Below are positions 1-7,543 of a DNA stretch of 37,716 nucleotides, piece by piece. Position 1 is the first letter of the stretch. The number at the start of each line of letters is the position of its first letter. The notes under the pieces are model-generated. The model ran no database searches, was not told the origin of the DNA, and saw only the letters and a program-made list of their open reading frames with translations. The position numbers were made by a program, and so were the translations under genes. This stretch comes from an uncultured Rivibacter sp. (GTDB taxonomy: Bacteria > Pseudomonadota > Gammaproteobacteria > Burkholderiales > Burkholderiaceae), in the NCBI GenBank assembly GCA_946480925.1, contig CAMLLU010000056.1, forward strand, positions 1-37,716, given 5' to 3'.

Positions 1-817
1 CGGCGAGTGGCTGGTAGTCCCAGCTGCCCAGGCTGACGGCGTTGGGCTGCACCTGGCGGTGGGCGGCGAAGGCGGTGAGGGTGTCTTCGTGGGTGCCGAG
101 CAGTGTTTGCATGAGGCCGCTGCTGCCCTGCACGGGGCGGCTGAAGCGCAGGGTGCCAAGGTCGGGGCGCTTGGCTTGCCGGTCGGTGATGACCATGCAG
201 TGGCGGGCCTGCTTGCCTTGGGCCGCGACACCGTGCTCGAAGTGGTAGCTCAGGCCCGCTTCGGCCAGCAGGCGGCTCAGGAAGTCGAAGTCGCTCTCGT
301 TGTATTGCGTCTTGATGGCAAAGCGCGGCAGGGGCTCGGTGACTTCGGCACGCCAGTGGGCCTCGTCGTAGTCGCGGAACAGGTCGGCCACGATCTCCAG
401 CACGTCCATGTCCTGGTAGAGGAAGCTGTCGCGGGTGTGCTGCAGGAAACATGGCCAGGGCTGCAGCGTGAGGCGGCAACGGGCCATGCCCCCGTCGCTG
501 CCCAACTCAGAGGCCTCCATCACGTAGCCATGCCAGGGGCGCTGCGAGCCGTCGGCCTGGGTGAGCTGCAGCGTGACTTCGGCGCCGATCAGCGGCGTGA
601 GGTCGAGGTGGGCGTTGACCGACAGGCAGTCGATCTCGAAGGAACCCAGGGTGTTGACGCCTTCGGTGCCGTGCACGCGCTCCACCACGAAGGGGTTGCC
701 GGGCAGTGGGGTGTCGATGGACAGCAGGCGCTTGTGCTGGCTGGGCAGGCCCTGCGTCAGGGCGGTCAGCAGTTCGGCGGGCACGAGGCTCGCGCCGCTC
801 AATGATGGCAATCGCAT
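1..817 (-). CDS. vgrG: VgrG-type type VI secretion spike protein, N-terminal part (runs off left edge)
   Basis: Reading the minus strand from ATG at 817 gives about 272 residues with no stop to the window edge. It starts MRLPSLSGASLVPAELL and contains NPFVVERVHGTEGVN, FEIDCLS, LIGAEVTLQL, the HGYVMEA strand and ESDFDFLSRLLAEAGLSYHFEH. These are the gp27-like hub motifs of VgrG proteins, which form the trimeric tip of the type VI secretion needle. The ESDFDFLxRLLxExGLxYxFEH motif is close to diagnostic of the family. A GGGAGGG ribosome site lies just before the ATG, which supports the start. The C-terminal gp5-like needle and any effector extension lie outside the window. A second VgrG is cut by the right edge (36044-37716); both read leftwards. 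No tss/tagged secretion core genes are seen beside it, so it may be an orphan or satellite vgrG. Confidence 0.9.
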   Translation of the reverse strand, partial: MRLPSLSGASLVPAELLTALTQGLPSQHKRLLSIDTPLPGNPFVVERVHGTEGVNTLGSFEIDCLSVNAHLDLTPLIGAEVTLQLTQADGSQRPWHGYVMEASELGSDGGMARCRLTLQPWPCFLQHTRDSFLYQDMDVLEIVADLFRDYDEAHWRAEVTEPLPRFAIKTQYNESDFDFLSRLLAEAGLSYHFEHGVAAQGKQARHCMVITDRQAKRPDLGTLRFSRPVQGSSGLMQTLLGTHEDTLTAFAAHRQVQPNAVSLGSWDYQPLA

Positions 818-989
818 GGAGACCCTCCCGCATCGGGCTTTGTTGGAATTGGCGCGATTGATTGTGCCGCGCTCAAAACTGCCAACACACCCGCCGTCGA
901 GGGGGTAGCTTGCGTCCGAACGTAACCGGAGGCGGTTTGGCCCGAAGCTCACGATCGACACAAGTGTTCTTCAGGGCCCCCTCGATATA

Positions 990-1361
990 TCAGGGCACGC
1001 GATATGGGGCATCGTCAATGGCTGGCGTGCGCCCCATGGCCAGCGCGTGGCGCCCACCAGCAGCCGGCCCGCGGGCGTGGCCGGGCGCAGGCCAGCCCAG
1101 GGGTGCACTTGCGAGAAATCGCAGGCTCCAGGGAAAGTCTCGCGCACTGCGTTGCACAGCGCTTCTATGCGCCGCGCATCCACCGAACGGTCGCTGCCGC
1201 ACAGCTCGGCAAACCCCGCCACGCGCAGCGAGTCGCCCAGGCGGGCATGCACCAGCTTGCGGGCGCTGTCGGTGATGCTCGTGCGCAGCGCGGCCTCGGG
1301 CTGCACCACCGGCAGCGTGATGCTGGCCGGCGCCGACCACGCAAACGCTGCCGGTGCTCTG
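990..1361 (-). pseudogene. dadA: Decayed D-amino-acid dehydrogenase (DadA-like) with internal deletions
   Basis: On the minus strand the pieces of a DadA-type FAD oxidoreductase appear in the right order but in two frames. First comes SVCVVGAG, the N-terminal dinucleotide-binding strand (about 1329-1349). Then, in another frame, comes a C-terminal stretch with LGDSLRVAGFAELCG and VHPWAGLRPATPAGRLLVGATR (about 1060-1310). Finally, back in the first frame, comes GRTPAIDDAPYRVP and a stop at 990. Intact DadA proteins are over 400 residues; here most of the FAD and substrate domain is missing, as is the segment just before the C-terminus. No start codon was found for the first piece. It sits 30 nt or so downstream of an amino-acid binding-protein gene on the same strand, which fits a former amino-acid uptake/oxidation operon. 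Identification rests on remembered family motifs, not on a search. Confidence 0.7.
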
Positions 1362-1391
1362 CGCGAGGACCCGGAGAGGCTCAGCCTCGCA

Positions 1392-2288
1392 TCACAGCGC
1401 GGGCTTGTCGGACAGCGTCTTGAGGTTGTCCTGCAGCTCGCGGCTCATCGGAGCGTTGAGGTTGATGCCCTTGGGCGGGATGGGCGACATGAACCACTTC
1501 CTGTAGAGGCGCTCGAACTCGCCGCCCTTCATGAGCGCGGTGAGCGTGCCGTCCACCAGCTTCTTGAAGGCCGGGTCGTCCTTGCGCACCATGATCGCGT
1601 AGGGCTCCACCTGGATGGGCTCGCCCACCACCGCGAAGTCGGCCGGGTTGGCGGCCGAGGCGCGCAGGCCGTACAGCAGGATGTCGTCCATGCCGAAGGC
1701 GTCGGCCCGGCCTTGCTGCACCAGCAGCGCGGACTCGGCGTGGTCCTTCGCGCCGATCAGCTCGAAGGGTTGCCTGCTTTCGCTGTTGAGCTTGCGCAGC
1801 ACCAGCATGTTGGTGGTGCCGGTGGTGGACACCACCTTCTTGCCGGCCAGATCGCCCACGCTCTTGATCGGCGCGGAGGCTTTTACGAGGAAGCGCGTGC
1901 CGGTGTAGAAGTAGTTGATCGCGAAGTCGACCTGCTTGCCGCGCTCGGAGTTGTTGGTGGTGGAGCCGCACTCGATGTCGATGGTGCCGTTCTGCAGCAG
2001 CGGGATGCGGTTCTGCGACGTGACCGCCTGCGTCGTCACCTTGAGGTCGGCGCGGCCGGTGGCCTTCTTCACCTCGTCGACGATGCGGCCGCAGATCTCC
2101 CAGCCGAAACCGACGGGCTGGCCCTTGTCGTCGAGGTACGAAAACGGGATCGACGATTCACGGTAGGCCACGCTGATGCTGCCCGAGGCCTTGACCTTGT
2201 CGAGCGTGCCGGCAGGTTGCTGCGCCTGCGCCACGAGCGCCGCGCATGAAGCCAGCAGGGACAGGGAGACGGAAACAAGAAGCCGCAT
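1392..2288 (-). CDS. Amino-acid ABC transporter periplasmic binding protein (GltI-like)
   Basis: The 298-residue product begins with a signal peptide (MRLLVSVSLSLLASCAALVAQAQ) and is followed by a family 3 solute-binding fold. Visible motifs are SGSISVAYRESSIPFSYLD, QPVGFGWEIC, LLQNGTIDIECGSTTNN, VDFAINYFYTGTRFLV and LAGKKVVSTTGTTN. These match the glutamate/aspartate binding proteins (GltI) of proteobacteria, including the ECGSTTNN and YTGTR signatures. It would bind an amino acid, probably glutamate or aspartate, in the periplasm and deliver it to an ABC permease. No permease or ATPase gene is adjacent, so it is either an orphan or works with a transporter encoded elsewhere. A GGGGA ribosome site precedes the ATG at 2288. 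The decayed dadA-like remnant follows directly downstream. Family assignment is firm; substrate is inferred. Confidence 0.9.
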   Translation of the reverse strand: MRLLVSVSLSLLASCAALVAQAQQPAGTLDKVKASGSISVAYRESSIPFSYLDDKGQPVGFGWEICGRIVDEVKKATGRADLKVTTQAVTSQNRIPLLQNGTIDIECGSTTNNSERGKQVDFAINYFYTGTRFLVKASAPIKSVGDLAGKKVVSTTGTTNMLVLRKLNSESRQPFELIGAKDHAESALLVQQGRADAFGMDDILLYGLRASAANPADFAVVGEPIQVEPYAIMVRKDDPAFKKLVDGTLTALMKGGEFERLYRKWFMSPIPPKGINLNAPMSRELQDNLKTLSDKPAL

Positions 2289-2637
2289 GGTGATTCCCCG
2301 GTGGTTGAGGGTGGGTGAACGGGTGGATGGGCACCGCCGCTGCGGCTGAGCGCAGCACAGCGCACGAAGGGCCCATGCTATGCACCCTGCAGCCGGCGTG
2401 CCATCGTGTTTTCACGCCGCACCATCAGGCGGTCTTCTGCCGGGCGTGGCCACGAGCCTTTCGGCACGGCGTGCAAAAAGGCGCAGCCCGATCGCAGGGG
2501 CCGGGCCCATCGCATGAACAGCGGGGCAAAACGCCGATTAGTTCCTTCTTCGAAAAAGTGTCCTCGCCTCACAGTGACGCCTGCAGACGACAGGTTCACC
2601 ACATCACCACAGCGAGGGGCTTATCAAGACGATCGCG
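2289..2637. other. Divergent intergenic region
   Basis: About 350 bases separate the leftward binding-protein gene from the rightward metalloprotease gene. The region must hold both promoters, but I could not pick out convincing -35/-10 pairs or an operator. Short open frames here have no recognisable similarity and look like chance in GC-rich DNA. Confidence 0.4.
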
Positions 2638-3243
2638 ATGCTGGTTGCGGCCTTTTTCACAGGGGCCGCGCACACCGGCGCACACACCCAGCCGCTGGCC
2701 GAGCGCATCCTCGGCCAGTTCGAGGCGAGCCCGGTGGGCTGCGCTGCGGTGAGTGCCGACCACCCGCAGCGCCAGGTCATCGAAGCCGACATCGCCCGTT
2801 TCGTGGAAGTGGCCCAGGTGCCTGACGAGGTGCGCTTCGAGGTGCGCAACTGCGTGCAGGACGGCTTCGTGTTCCGCGGCAACACCATCGTCATCAGCTC
2901 GCGGCTGGCGGCGCGGCCGGCGGCACAGCGCTTTTTCATCATCGCCCACGAATTCGGCCACCTCCGGCTCAAGCACCATGGCGCGGTGCACAGCTTCGTG
3001 GCCCGGCTGGTGAACGGCGCGGCCGACGAAGGCAGCGCGCGTGCGCTGGTGGCCAGCCACCTCACTTCGCTGTCGCACCGCCACGAGCTCGAAGCAGACG
3101 CGTTTTCCGTGCAGCTCATGCAGGAGGCCGGCCATGACGCGGGCCAGGCCGCGCGGCTGTTCGAAGACATCGGCAGCGAACGCGACACCGCCACGCATCC
3201 TTCGGCGATGCGGCGGGCCCGCGCCATTCGCGCGCTGCAGTAA
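2638..3243 (+). CDS. M48-like zinc metalloprotease
   Basis: The 201-residue product carries HEFGH at residues 104-108 within FFIIAHEFGHLRLKHH, followed by HELEADAFSVQLM at about 149-161. The HExxH pair plus downstream ExEAD is the zinc-binding arrangement of M48 (HtpX/Ste24/BepA-like) peptidases; E105 would be the catalytic base. The N-terminus (MLVAAFFTGAAHTGAHTQ) is mildly hydrophobic but is not a clear signal peptide. In-frame codons upstream (K-T-I-A) would lengthen the hydrophobic stretch, but no start codon is available there. The usual transmembrane helices of HtpX are absent, so this is a short soluble or peripheral form. It is followed after about 108 nt by the transglycosylase-like gene on the same strand. 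Substrate unknown. Confidence 0.8.
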   Translation: MLVAAFFTGAAHTGAHTQPLAERILGQFEASPVGCAAVSADHPQRQVIEADIARFVEVAQVPDEVRFEVRNCVQDGFVFRGNTIVISSRLAARPAAQRFFIIAHEFGHLRLKHHGAVHSFVARLVNGAADEGSARALVASHLTSLSHRHELEADAFSVQLMQEAGHDAGQAARLFEDIGSERDTATHPSAMRRARAIRALQ

Positions 3244-3351
3244 GCCGCCCTCCACCGGCGCTTCGCGCGCGCCGCTGCGACTTCGCACCGCCGCCGGGCG
3301 CCACACAGGGCACGGGCACATTGAAGGCTCAGCAACCTTGCCGAGCCCGAC

Positions 3352-4443
3352 ATGTCCATCCAGTCCATCTCCCCGCTCGACGAAGTCCGGCAGACTTCAC
3401 CGCTGCAGCAATGGGCCTCCATGCTGCAGGACGTGCCTGCGCCCACCACCTTGCAGACGCCGCGGCTTCAGCCCGGCAACGGCGACATCATGAGCCAGCT
3501 GGGTGGCCTGCTCCAGGCGCTGATGCCGCTGCTGCAGCAGCTCGTCATGAGCCTGCAGCAGCAACAGCAGCCGCTCTTGAACAGCCTGGCCGGCGCGCCG
3601 CAAGCAGCGGGGCCCTCGCCGGTCGGCGGTGCGTCGCCGGTCGGTGGCTCATCTCCGTTCGGCGGGGCGTCGCCGGCTGGTGGATCGTCGCCATTCGGCG
3701 GGCCATCGTCGATGCCGACGGGCATGCCCTCCCCATCGCCCATGGCGATGCCTTCCGCGCCGCCGCCGGTGTCGATGCCATCCGCCCCGCAGCCGGTGTC
3801 ATCGCCCGCGCCTTCGGCCGCATCGCCGGTGGCCGCGCCTGCTTCGCCTTTGCCGTTGTCGTCCACGCCGGCCGCCACCAGCGTGCGCGAAGCGACCGGC
3901 CGCACGCAACCGGCGTTCATGCCCGTGCTGCGCGGTGACGAACAGCAGAAGGACTCGCAGATCCGCACGCAGGCCGACTTCGGCCGCGCCGCCGACCAGG
4001 TGGCCCGCGAATACGGCCTCGACCCCAACCTGTTCCGCGCACAGCTGCAGTCCGAGTCCGGCGCATTCACGCAGGACTTCCGCAAGGCCATGCAGGCCGA
4101 AGGCGACCGCGACCGCGCCAGCGAGAACAACACCTCCATCGGCCTGGGCCAGATCTCGCGCAAGTTCCTCGACGGCCGCGAATGGGCCGACGGCGGGCCG
4201 GGCAACTCGCGCGTGGGCTCGCAGGTGGTGAGCACCGATCAGTACATGAACAGCCCCACCATCCAGCTGCGCATGGCGGCCTCCAACCTCGCCCAGCGCG
4301 TTGCCGACCATGGCGGGCTGGAGCAGGGCCTCTCGTACTACGTGTCGGGCAACCCCGACCCGAGCAACGAGCACGCGTCGAAGTACCTGGCCAACATCGA
4401 CCGGGCGATGAACGACCCGGCCGTGGTGGGCGTGGGGCGCTGA
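3352..4443 (+). CDS. Lytic-transglycosylase-like protein with Gln/Pro/Gly-rich N-terminus
   Basis: The 363-residue product has two parts. Residues 1-200 are low complexity: a hydrophobic/Gln-rich helix (about 47-80, LLQALMPLLQQLVMSLQQ), five SPxGG(A/S/P) hexapeptides at 89-118, then Pro/Ser/Ala-rich sequence. Residues 205-363 resemble a lysozyme-like SLT domain: YGLDPNLFRAQLQSESGAF (candidate catalytic Glu235) and TSIGLGQIS (261-269), the usual E-S and GLxQ motifs of lytic transglycosylases that cleave murein glycan strands. There is no Sec signal peptide. The harpin-like N-terminus suggests export by another route or a cytosolic/phage-like role, but this is inference. No strong ribosome site precedes the ATG. 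Not assignable to a named gene. Confidence 0.7.
   Translation: MSIQSISPLDEVRQTSPLQQWASMLQDVPAPTTLQTPRLQPGNGDIMSQLGGLLQALMPLLQQLVMSLQQQQQPLLNSLAGAPQAAGPSPVGGASPVGGSSPFGGASPAGGSSPFGGPSSMPTGMPSPSPMAMPSAPPPVSMPSAPQPVSSPAPSAASPVAAPASPLPLSSTPAATSVREATGRTQPAFMPVLRGDEQQKDSQIRTQADFGRAADQVAREYGLDPNLFRAQLQSESGAFTQDFRKAMQAEGDRDRASENNTSIGLGQISRKFLDGREWADGGPGNSRVGSQVVSTDQYMNSPTIQLRMAASNLAQRVADHGGLEQGLSYYVSGNPDPSNEHASKYLANIDRAMNDPAVVGVGR
3616..3705 (+). repeat. Five in-frame 18-nt repeats encoding SPxGG hexapeptides
   Basis: The consecutive hexapeptides are SPVGGA, SPVGGS, SPFGGA, SPAGGS and SPFGGP. The coding units are related at DNA level (tcgccggtcggcggt-type) with third-base drift, as expected for slippage-derived tandem repeats inside the transglycosylase-like gene. 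Confidence 0.8.
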
Positions 4444-4610
4444 GGGCCAGGGGCCGTTTGGCCGGGCTCATCGCAACATCGTGTTGCAGCCCGGAGGCCG
4501 TGCAGGGGTAAGCTGCGCCGCACACCCGGCGCGCGCGCTCTCGCGCGCCGGTGCCGCACCGCACCACTGCTTCGCGCCACCGCAGCGCCAAACACTAGAG
4601 GCCCAGGCCC

Positions 4611-5333
4611 ATGTCCGCTTCGTTCAAACCCGTCGCCTTCGAACCCTACGGCCGCCGCCGCACACGACTGCGTGTGCCGCGCTGGCTGCTGCTGCTCCTG
4701 CTGGGCATCGGGGTAGGCGCGGGTGGCGTGATCTACGTTCAGGAAGAGCTGCTGCCGCCGAGGCTCACGGCGGCGGCTTCGACCGAACTGCGCGCCTCGT
4801 TCGCGGAGGCCGACGGTGAACGCCAGCGCCTGCGCACCGAACTGGCCGAGACGTCGAAGAAGCTGCAAGCCGCGCTAGCCGAAGGCGAAAAGGCCACCAG
4901 TGAAGCGTCTGCCAGCCGCACCACCATCGAACAGCTGCGTGCCGACGTCGCCGAGCTGGTGGAGGTGCTGCCGCCCGACCCGCGCCGCGGCGCCATCGAA
5001 GTGCGGGCCGCCAAGTTCGCAACACGCGACGGCGGCCTCGCTTACGACGTGGTGCTCTCGCGCCCGGCACGGGCCGGCACCAAGCCGATACCGGTGACGA
5101 TGCAGCTCGTGTTGTCCGGTGAGTCGGCCCGCAACGACAGCGTGGGTGGCAGCGGCACGTCCACCGGCAACGTGGTGAACTCCGAGCCGATCGCCATCAC
5201 GGTGGGCACGCATGAAAGCCTGCGCGGGCACGTGCAGCTGCCCACGGGTTTTGCGCCCAGGCAAGCCACCATTCGCCTGCTGGACAAGCCCGGTGGCAAG
5301 CAGCTGGGGATGCGGGTGCTGCCAGTGAAGTGA
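4611..5333 (+). CDS. Single-pass membrane protein with coiled coil (DUF6776-like)
   Basis: The 240-residue product has a basic, cytoplasmic N-terminus (RRRRTRLRVPR) and one membrane segment (WLLLLLLGIGVGAGGVIYV, about 25-43). A charged, heptad-like coiled coil follows at about 60-115 (ELRASFAEADGERQRLRTEL and AEGEKATSEASASRTTIEQL). The rest is a beta-rich periplasmic domain ending QATIRLLDKPGGKQLGMRVL. This layout matches the proteobacterial inner-membrane family I know as DUF6776. Function is unknown; the name is from memory and moderately certain. The gene stands alone between the transglycosylase-like gene, 167 nt upstream, and the convergent remnant at 5367-5548. A GAGG-like ribosome site (tagaggccc) lies shortly before the ATG. 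Confidence 0.7.
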   Translation: MSASFKPVAFEPYGRRRTRLRVPRWLLLLLLGIGVGAGGVIYVQEELLPPRLTAAASTELRASFAEADGERQRLRTELAETSKKLQAALAEGEKATSEASASRTTIEQLRADVAELVEVLPPDPRRGAIEVRAAKFATRDGGLAYDVVLSRPARAGTKPIPVTMQLVLSGESARNDSVGGSGTSTGNVVNSEPIAITVGTHESLRGHVQLPTGFAPRQATIRLLDKPGGKQLGMRVLPVK

Positions 5334-5366
5334 GGCCTCGCGGCTGGCCTCGTCCGTCAGTGCGCG

Positions 5367-5548
5367 TCAGTGCGCAACGGGCCACCGCAAGCCGTGCGGC
5401 AGCGCAGACGGGCCGAAGAGGAAGTGCAACACCCGGCGCCTGCTGCGACCGCTGGCCTTGGTGGCCCGCCGAGTTGCTCGCACTCCAAAGGGCTCACCAC
5501 CCCGGGCGCCAGCGCAAAGCCATTGGCAGCAAACGTGGCTGGCAGCAT
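5367..5548 (-). pseudogene. Remnant of a phytanoyl-CoA-dioxygenase-like (2OG-Fe(II)) gene with large internal deletion
   Basis: Minus-strand reading from ATG at 5548 gives MLPATFAANGFALAPGVVSP followed by LECEQLG, the typical first strand and helix of PhyH-type dioxygenases. Immediately after, in a different frame, comes ATKASGRSRRR, VLHFLFGP, LPHGLRW and a stop (TCA at 5367-5369), which resembles the C-terminal end of the same family. About 25 N-terminal and about 35 C-terminal residues remain; the whole catalytic middle with its HxD...H iron ligands is gone. The junction lies near 5480. In the original frame the open frame runs on to 5357 with meaningless sequence. The call rests on recalled family ends and should be treated as likely rather than proven. 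Confidence 0.55.
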
Positions 5549-5585
5549 CAGCGTGCTTCCGTGCCCGGCATCCAGGCCACTCAAC

Positions 5586-5813
5586 TCACTTCTTCGCGTA
5601 GACGATCTTCTTGTTGCCGCCTTCGCAGCTGCCCACCACCTTCTTGTCCGCCGCCTGATCGGCCGGCACGGCTTCCAGCGTGTAGCCCTTGACGCCCTTG
5701 GCGTCGAGCCTGGCGGCGATCTCGGTCTTCAGTTCATCGCAGGACTTGGCGGCCAGCGCTTGCGTGCCTGCGAGCGACAGTGCGGCGGCGGCCAGGGCAA
5801 GATGAAGCTTCAT
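5586..5813 (-). CDS. DUF1161 small periplasmic protein
   Basis: The 75-residue product has a signal peptide (MKLHLALAAAALSLAGTQALA) and a short mature domain with KSCDELKTEIAARLDAKGV and VVGSCEGGNKKIVYAKK. The two Cys residues (SCDEL and GSCEGG) and the terminal KKIVYxK strand are the hallmarks of DUF1161, a periplasmic family of unknown function seen widely in proteobacteria. The start ATG at 5813 has an AAGAGGG-type ribosome site upstream. It is a single-gene unit, with the dioxygenase-like remnant directly downstream. Confidence 0.85.
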   Translation of the reverse strand: MKLHLALAAAALSLAGTQALAAKSCDELKTEIAARLDAKGVKGYTLEAVPADQAADKKVVGSCEGGNKKIVYAKK

Positions 5814-5960
5814 GGGTCCCTCTTGAAATGGATGATGGTTGTGGTGTCAGCCCAGGGCGAAAGCCCCTGGCCGCAGCGAGTATGACCGGCGTGATGCCAA
5901 CGGAGCAGACCGGCTCGCCATTCACGGCCGTGGAGTAGGCTGCACGCCACACGGCCGCAC

Positions 5961-6797
5961 GTGAACAGCGACATCACCATGCCCGCGCCAGCCTCCGGCT
6001 TGCTCATCGCACAGCGCCCCGCGCCGGTGCTCGCGCGTTTTGTCGACCGCTACTGGCTGTGTGCGAACAACCGCGACCGCGCGCACCTCGTGCTGCCCGA
6101 CGGTTGCATCGACCTCGTGCTGGAATGGAGCGCGGCCAGCGGCTGGCGGGGCCTGGCCTACGGCAGCACCACACGGCCCACGGTGGTGCCCTGCGTTCCC
6201 GGCCATCACTATCTCGGCTTGCGCTTCAAGCCCGCGCAAAGCCGGCATTTCCTTGCGACCTGTGCCAGCGAACTCACCGACCGGTGTGAAGACGCCAGGC
6301 ACCTGCTTCGCAGGCACCCGCTCGCGGCGGTGGCCGAAGGAGCCGGCGAGTTTCCCGACGCAGAAGCGGCCTACAGGGCCTACGCGGCCTTTGCCGCCTT
6401 CGACCGCTGGCTGCTCACGCTGTTGCGGCATCGCGAGCCCGAGCCGCCCAACGCGGCCGAGCTGATGGTGCGGCACATCGAAGCCGCGCACGGCGCCTTG
6501 CGCATCGACACGCTGGCGCAGCAACTGGGCAAGAGCCCGCGCCAGCTGCAGCGGCTGTTTCTCGAACAGGTGGGCGTTTCGGCCAAGTTCTTTGCCTGCG
6601 TGGTGCGCGTGCAGCATGCACAGGCCTTGATCGCAACGAGCCCCGTCACCGGCCTGGCCGACATCGCCGCGCAAACCGGCTATGCCGACCAGGCCCACAT
6701 GACGCGCGACTTCGCACGGCTGGCCGGCAGCTCGCCGGCAGGACAGGCGCATGTCGCATTTCTTCAAGACGCGCCGGCCCCCGCCCACCCACACTGA
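5961..6797 (+). CDS. AraC-family transcriptional regulator
   Basis: The 278-residue product has an N-terminal sensor-like region (about 10-110, with PDGCIDLVLEWS and VPGHHYLGLRFKPAQ) of the DUF6597 type common in AraC regulators. The C-terminal double helix-turn-helix spans about 165-265 (ALRIDTLAQQLGKSPRQLQR, then GLADIAAQTGYADQAHMTRD, FARLAGSSP). The second HTH matches the AraC signature, including GYxDQxHxxRxFxRxxGxSP. The GTG at 5961 is the first possible start; ATG at 5979 is equally plausible, and neither has a clear ribosome site. It sits 35 nt upstream of the VOC gene on the same strand, so the two may be co-transcribed and the VOC protein may be its target. Ligand unknown. Confidence 0.85.
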   Translation: MNSDITMPAPASGLLIAQRPAPVLARFVDRYWLCANNRDRAHLVLPDGCIDLVLEWSAASGWRGLAYGSTTRPTVVPCVPGHHYLGLRFKPAQSRHFLATCASELTDRCEDARHLLRRHPLAAVAEGAGEFPDAEAAYRAYAAFAAFDRWLLTLLRHREPEPPNAAELMVRHIEAAHGALRIDTLAQQLGKSPRQLQRLFLEQVGVSAKFFACVVRVQHAQALIATSPVTGLADIAAQTGYADQAHMTRDFARLAGSSPAGQAHVAFLQDAPAPAHPH

Positions 6798-6831
6798 GCG
6801 CTCCACCGCCACTGGCATGCAAGGAGCGCCC

Positions 6832-7386
6832 ATGACCCTGGCCCGATGGCTCGCGGCAGCCATGGCTGCCACGCCACTGATGCTGCTGCCGGCCCACCCC
6901 GCCGGCGCGGCCGACCCAACGACCCGCACCACCACTGGCCCGAAGGACACAAAGAACACGAAGGACACCCGAACCATGAAACTGCTGTCGTCCTACCCCG
7001 TCGTCGTGACCGACAAGCTGGCCGAGTGCCGCGACTTCTACGTGAAGCGGCTCGGCTTCCAGGTGGAATTCGAGGCCACCTGGTTCGTCTACCTCGCCTC
7101 AGGCAACAGCGCCGTGGCCTTCATGACGCCGGACCACCCCTCCCGCCCGCCGGGGCCGGAAAAGTTCGGCGGCCAGGGCCTGCTGTTGACGCTGCAGGTG
7201 GCCGATGCGGCAGCCGAATTCAAGCGCCTGCAGCAGGCCGGCGCCACGTTCGCCCACCCCTTGAGCGACGAGCCGTGGGGCCAGCGCCGCTTCGGGCTCA
7301 TAGACCCTTCGGGCATGTGGGTGGACGTGGTGCAGCAGACGGAACCCGCGCCCGGCTACTGGGACCGGTACATGCCCACCCGCTGA
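6832..7386 (+). CDS. VOC (glyoxalase/bleomycin-resistance fold) protein with signal-peptide-like N-terminus
   Basis: Residues from MKLLSSYPVVVTDKLAECRD onward form a single VOC domain: FYVKRLGFQVEFEATWFVYL, GLLLTLQVADAAAEFKRLQQ and RRFGLIDPSGMWVDVVQQ. VOC proteins are metal-dependent lyases, dioxygenases or drug-binding proteins; the substrate here is unknown. The longer start at 6832 has a good AAGGAG site and adds a Sec-like leader (MTLARWLAAAMAATPLMLLP) plus a linker, PKDTKNTKDT, encoded by a 9-nt repeat. An alternative start is ATG 6976, which begins the VOC domain directly and has AAGGA about 11 nt upstream. VOC domains of this kind are normally cytoplasmic, so either the gene has been fused to a leader or the shorter start is used. 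It lies just downstream of the AraC-type regulator. Confidence 0.8.
   Translation: MTLARWLAAAMAATPLMLLPAHPAGAADPTTRTTTGPKDTKNTKDTRTMKLLSSYPVVVTDKLAECRDFYVKRLGFQVEFEATWFVYLASGNSAVAFMTPDHPSRPPGPEKFGGQGLLLTLQVADAAAEFKRLQQAGATFAHPLSDEPWGQRRFGLIDPSGMWVDVVQQTEPAPGYWDRYMPTR
6943..6969. repeat. Three tandem 9-nt units (AAGGACACA type)
   Basis: Three imperfect units, AAGGACACA, AAGAACACG and AAGGACACC, lie in frame and encode KDT-KNT-KDT in the linker before the VOC domain. The same kind of 'gaaggacacaaagaacacg' sequence is, to my knowledge, a dispersed low-complexity repeat in many bacterial genomes. Confidence 0.6.
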
Positions 7387-7543
7387 AACGCGTCGGCACG
7401 CCCGCGGCTCGGCCCCTCCACGCACGCGGTCACTTCTTCGCGCAAACCCTCGCACGCTCGGCAGCGACACACTCCTAGCATTGCGCCAGCCAGCGCAAGC
7501 GCGGCCGCCTACCCGGTGCGTCGCGCGGAAAGGGGTCGTCGCT

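Noticed and set aside
59..805. Long rightward open frame (248 codons) opposite the left VgrG
   Set aside because: The minus strand encodes clear VgrG motifs; the plus frame has the skewed Val/Ala/Gly/Gln make-up of an antisense shadow.
1047..2249. 400-codon rightward open frame
   Set aside because: Antisense to the amino-acid binding-protein gene, which has a signal peptide and family motifs; the plus frame shows no domain.
2378..2602. 74-codon leftward frame in the 2289-2637 gap
   Set aside because: No ribosome site, no recognisable family, and a composition expected by chance.
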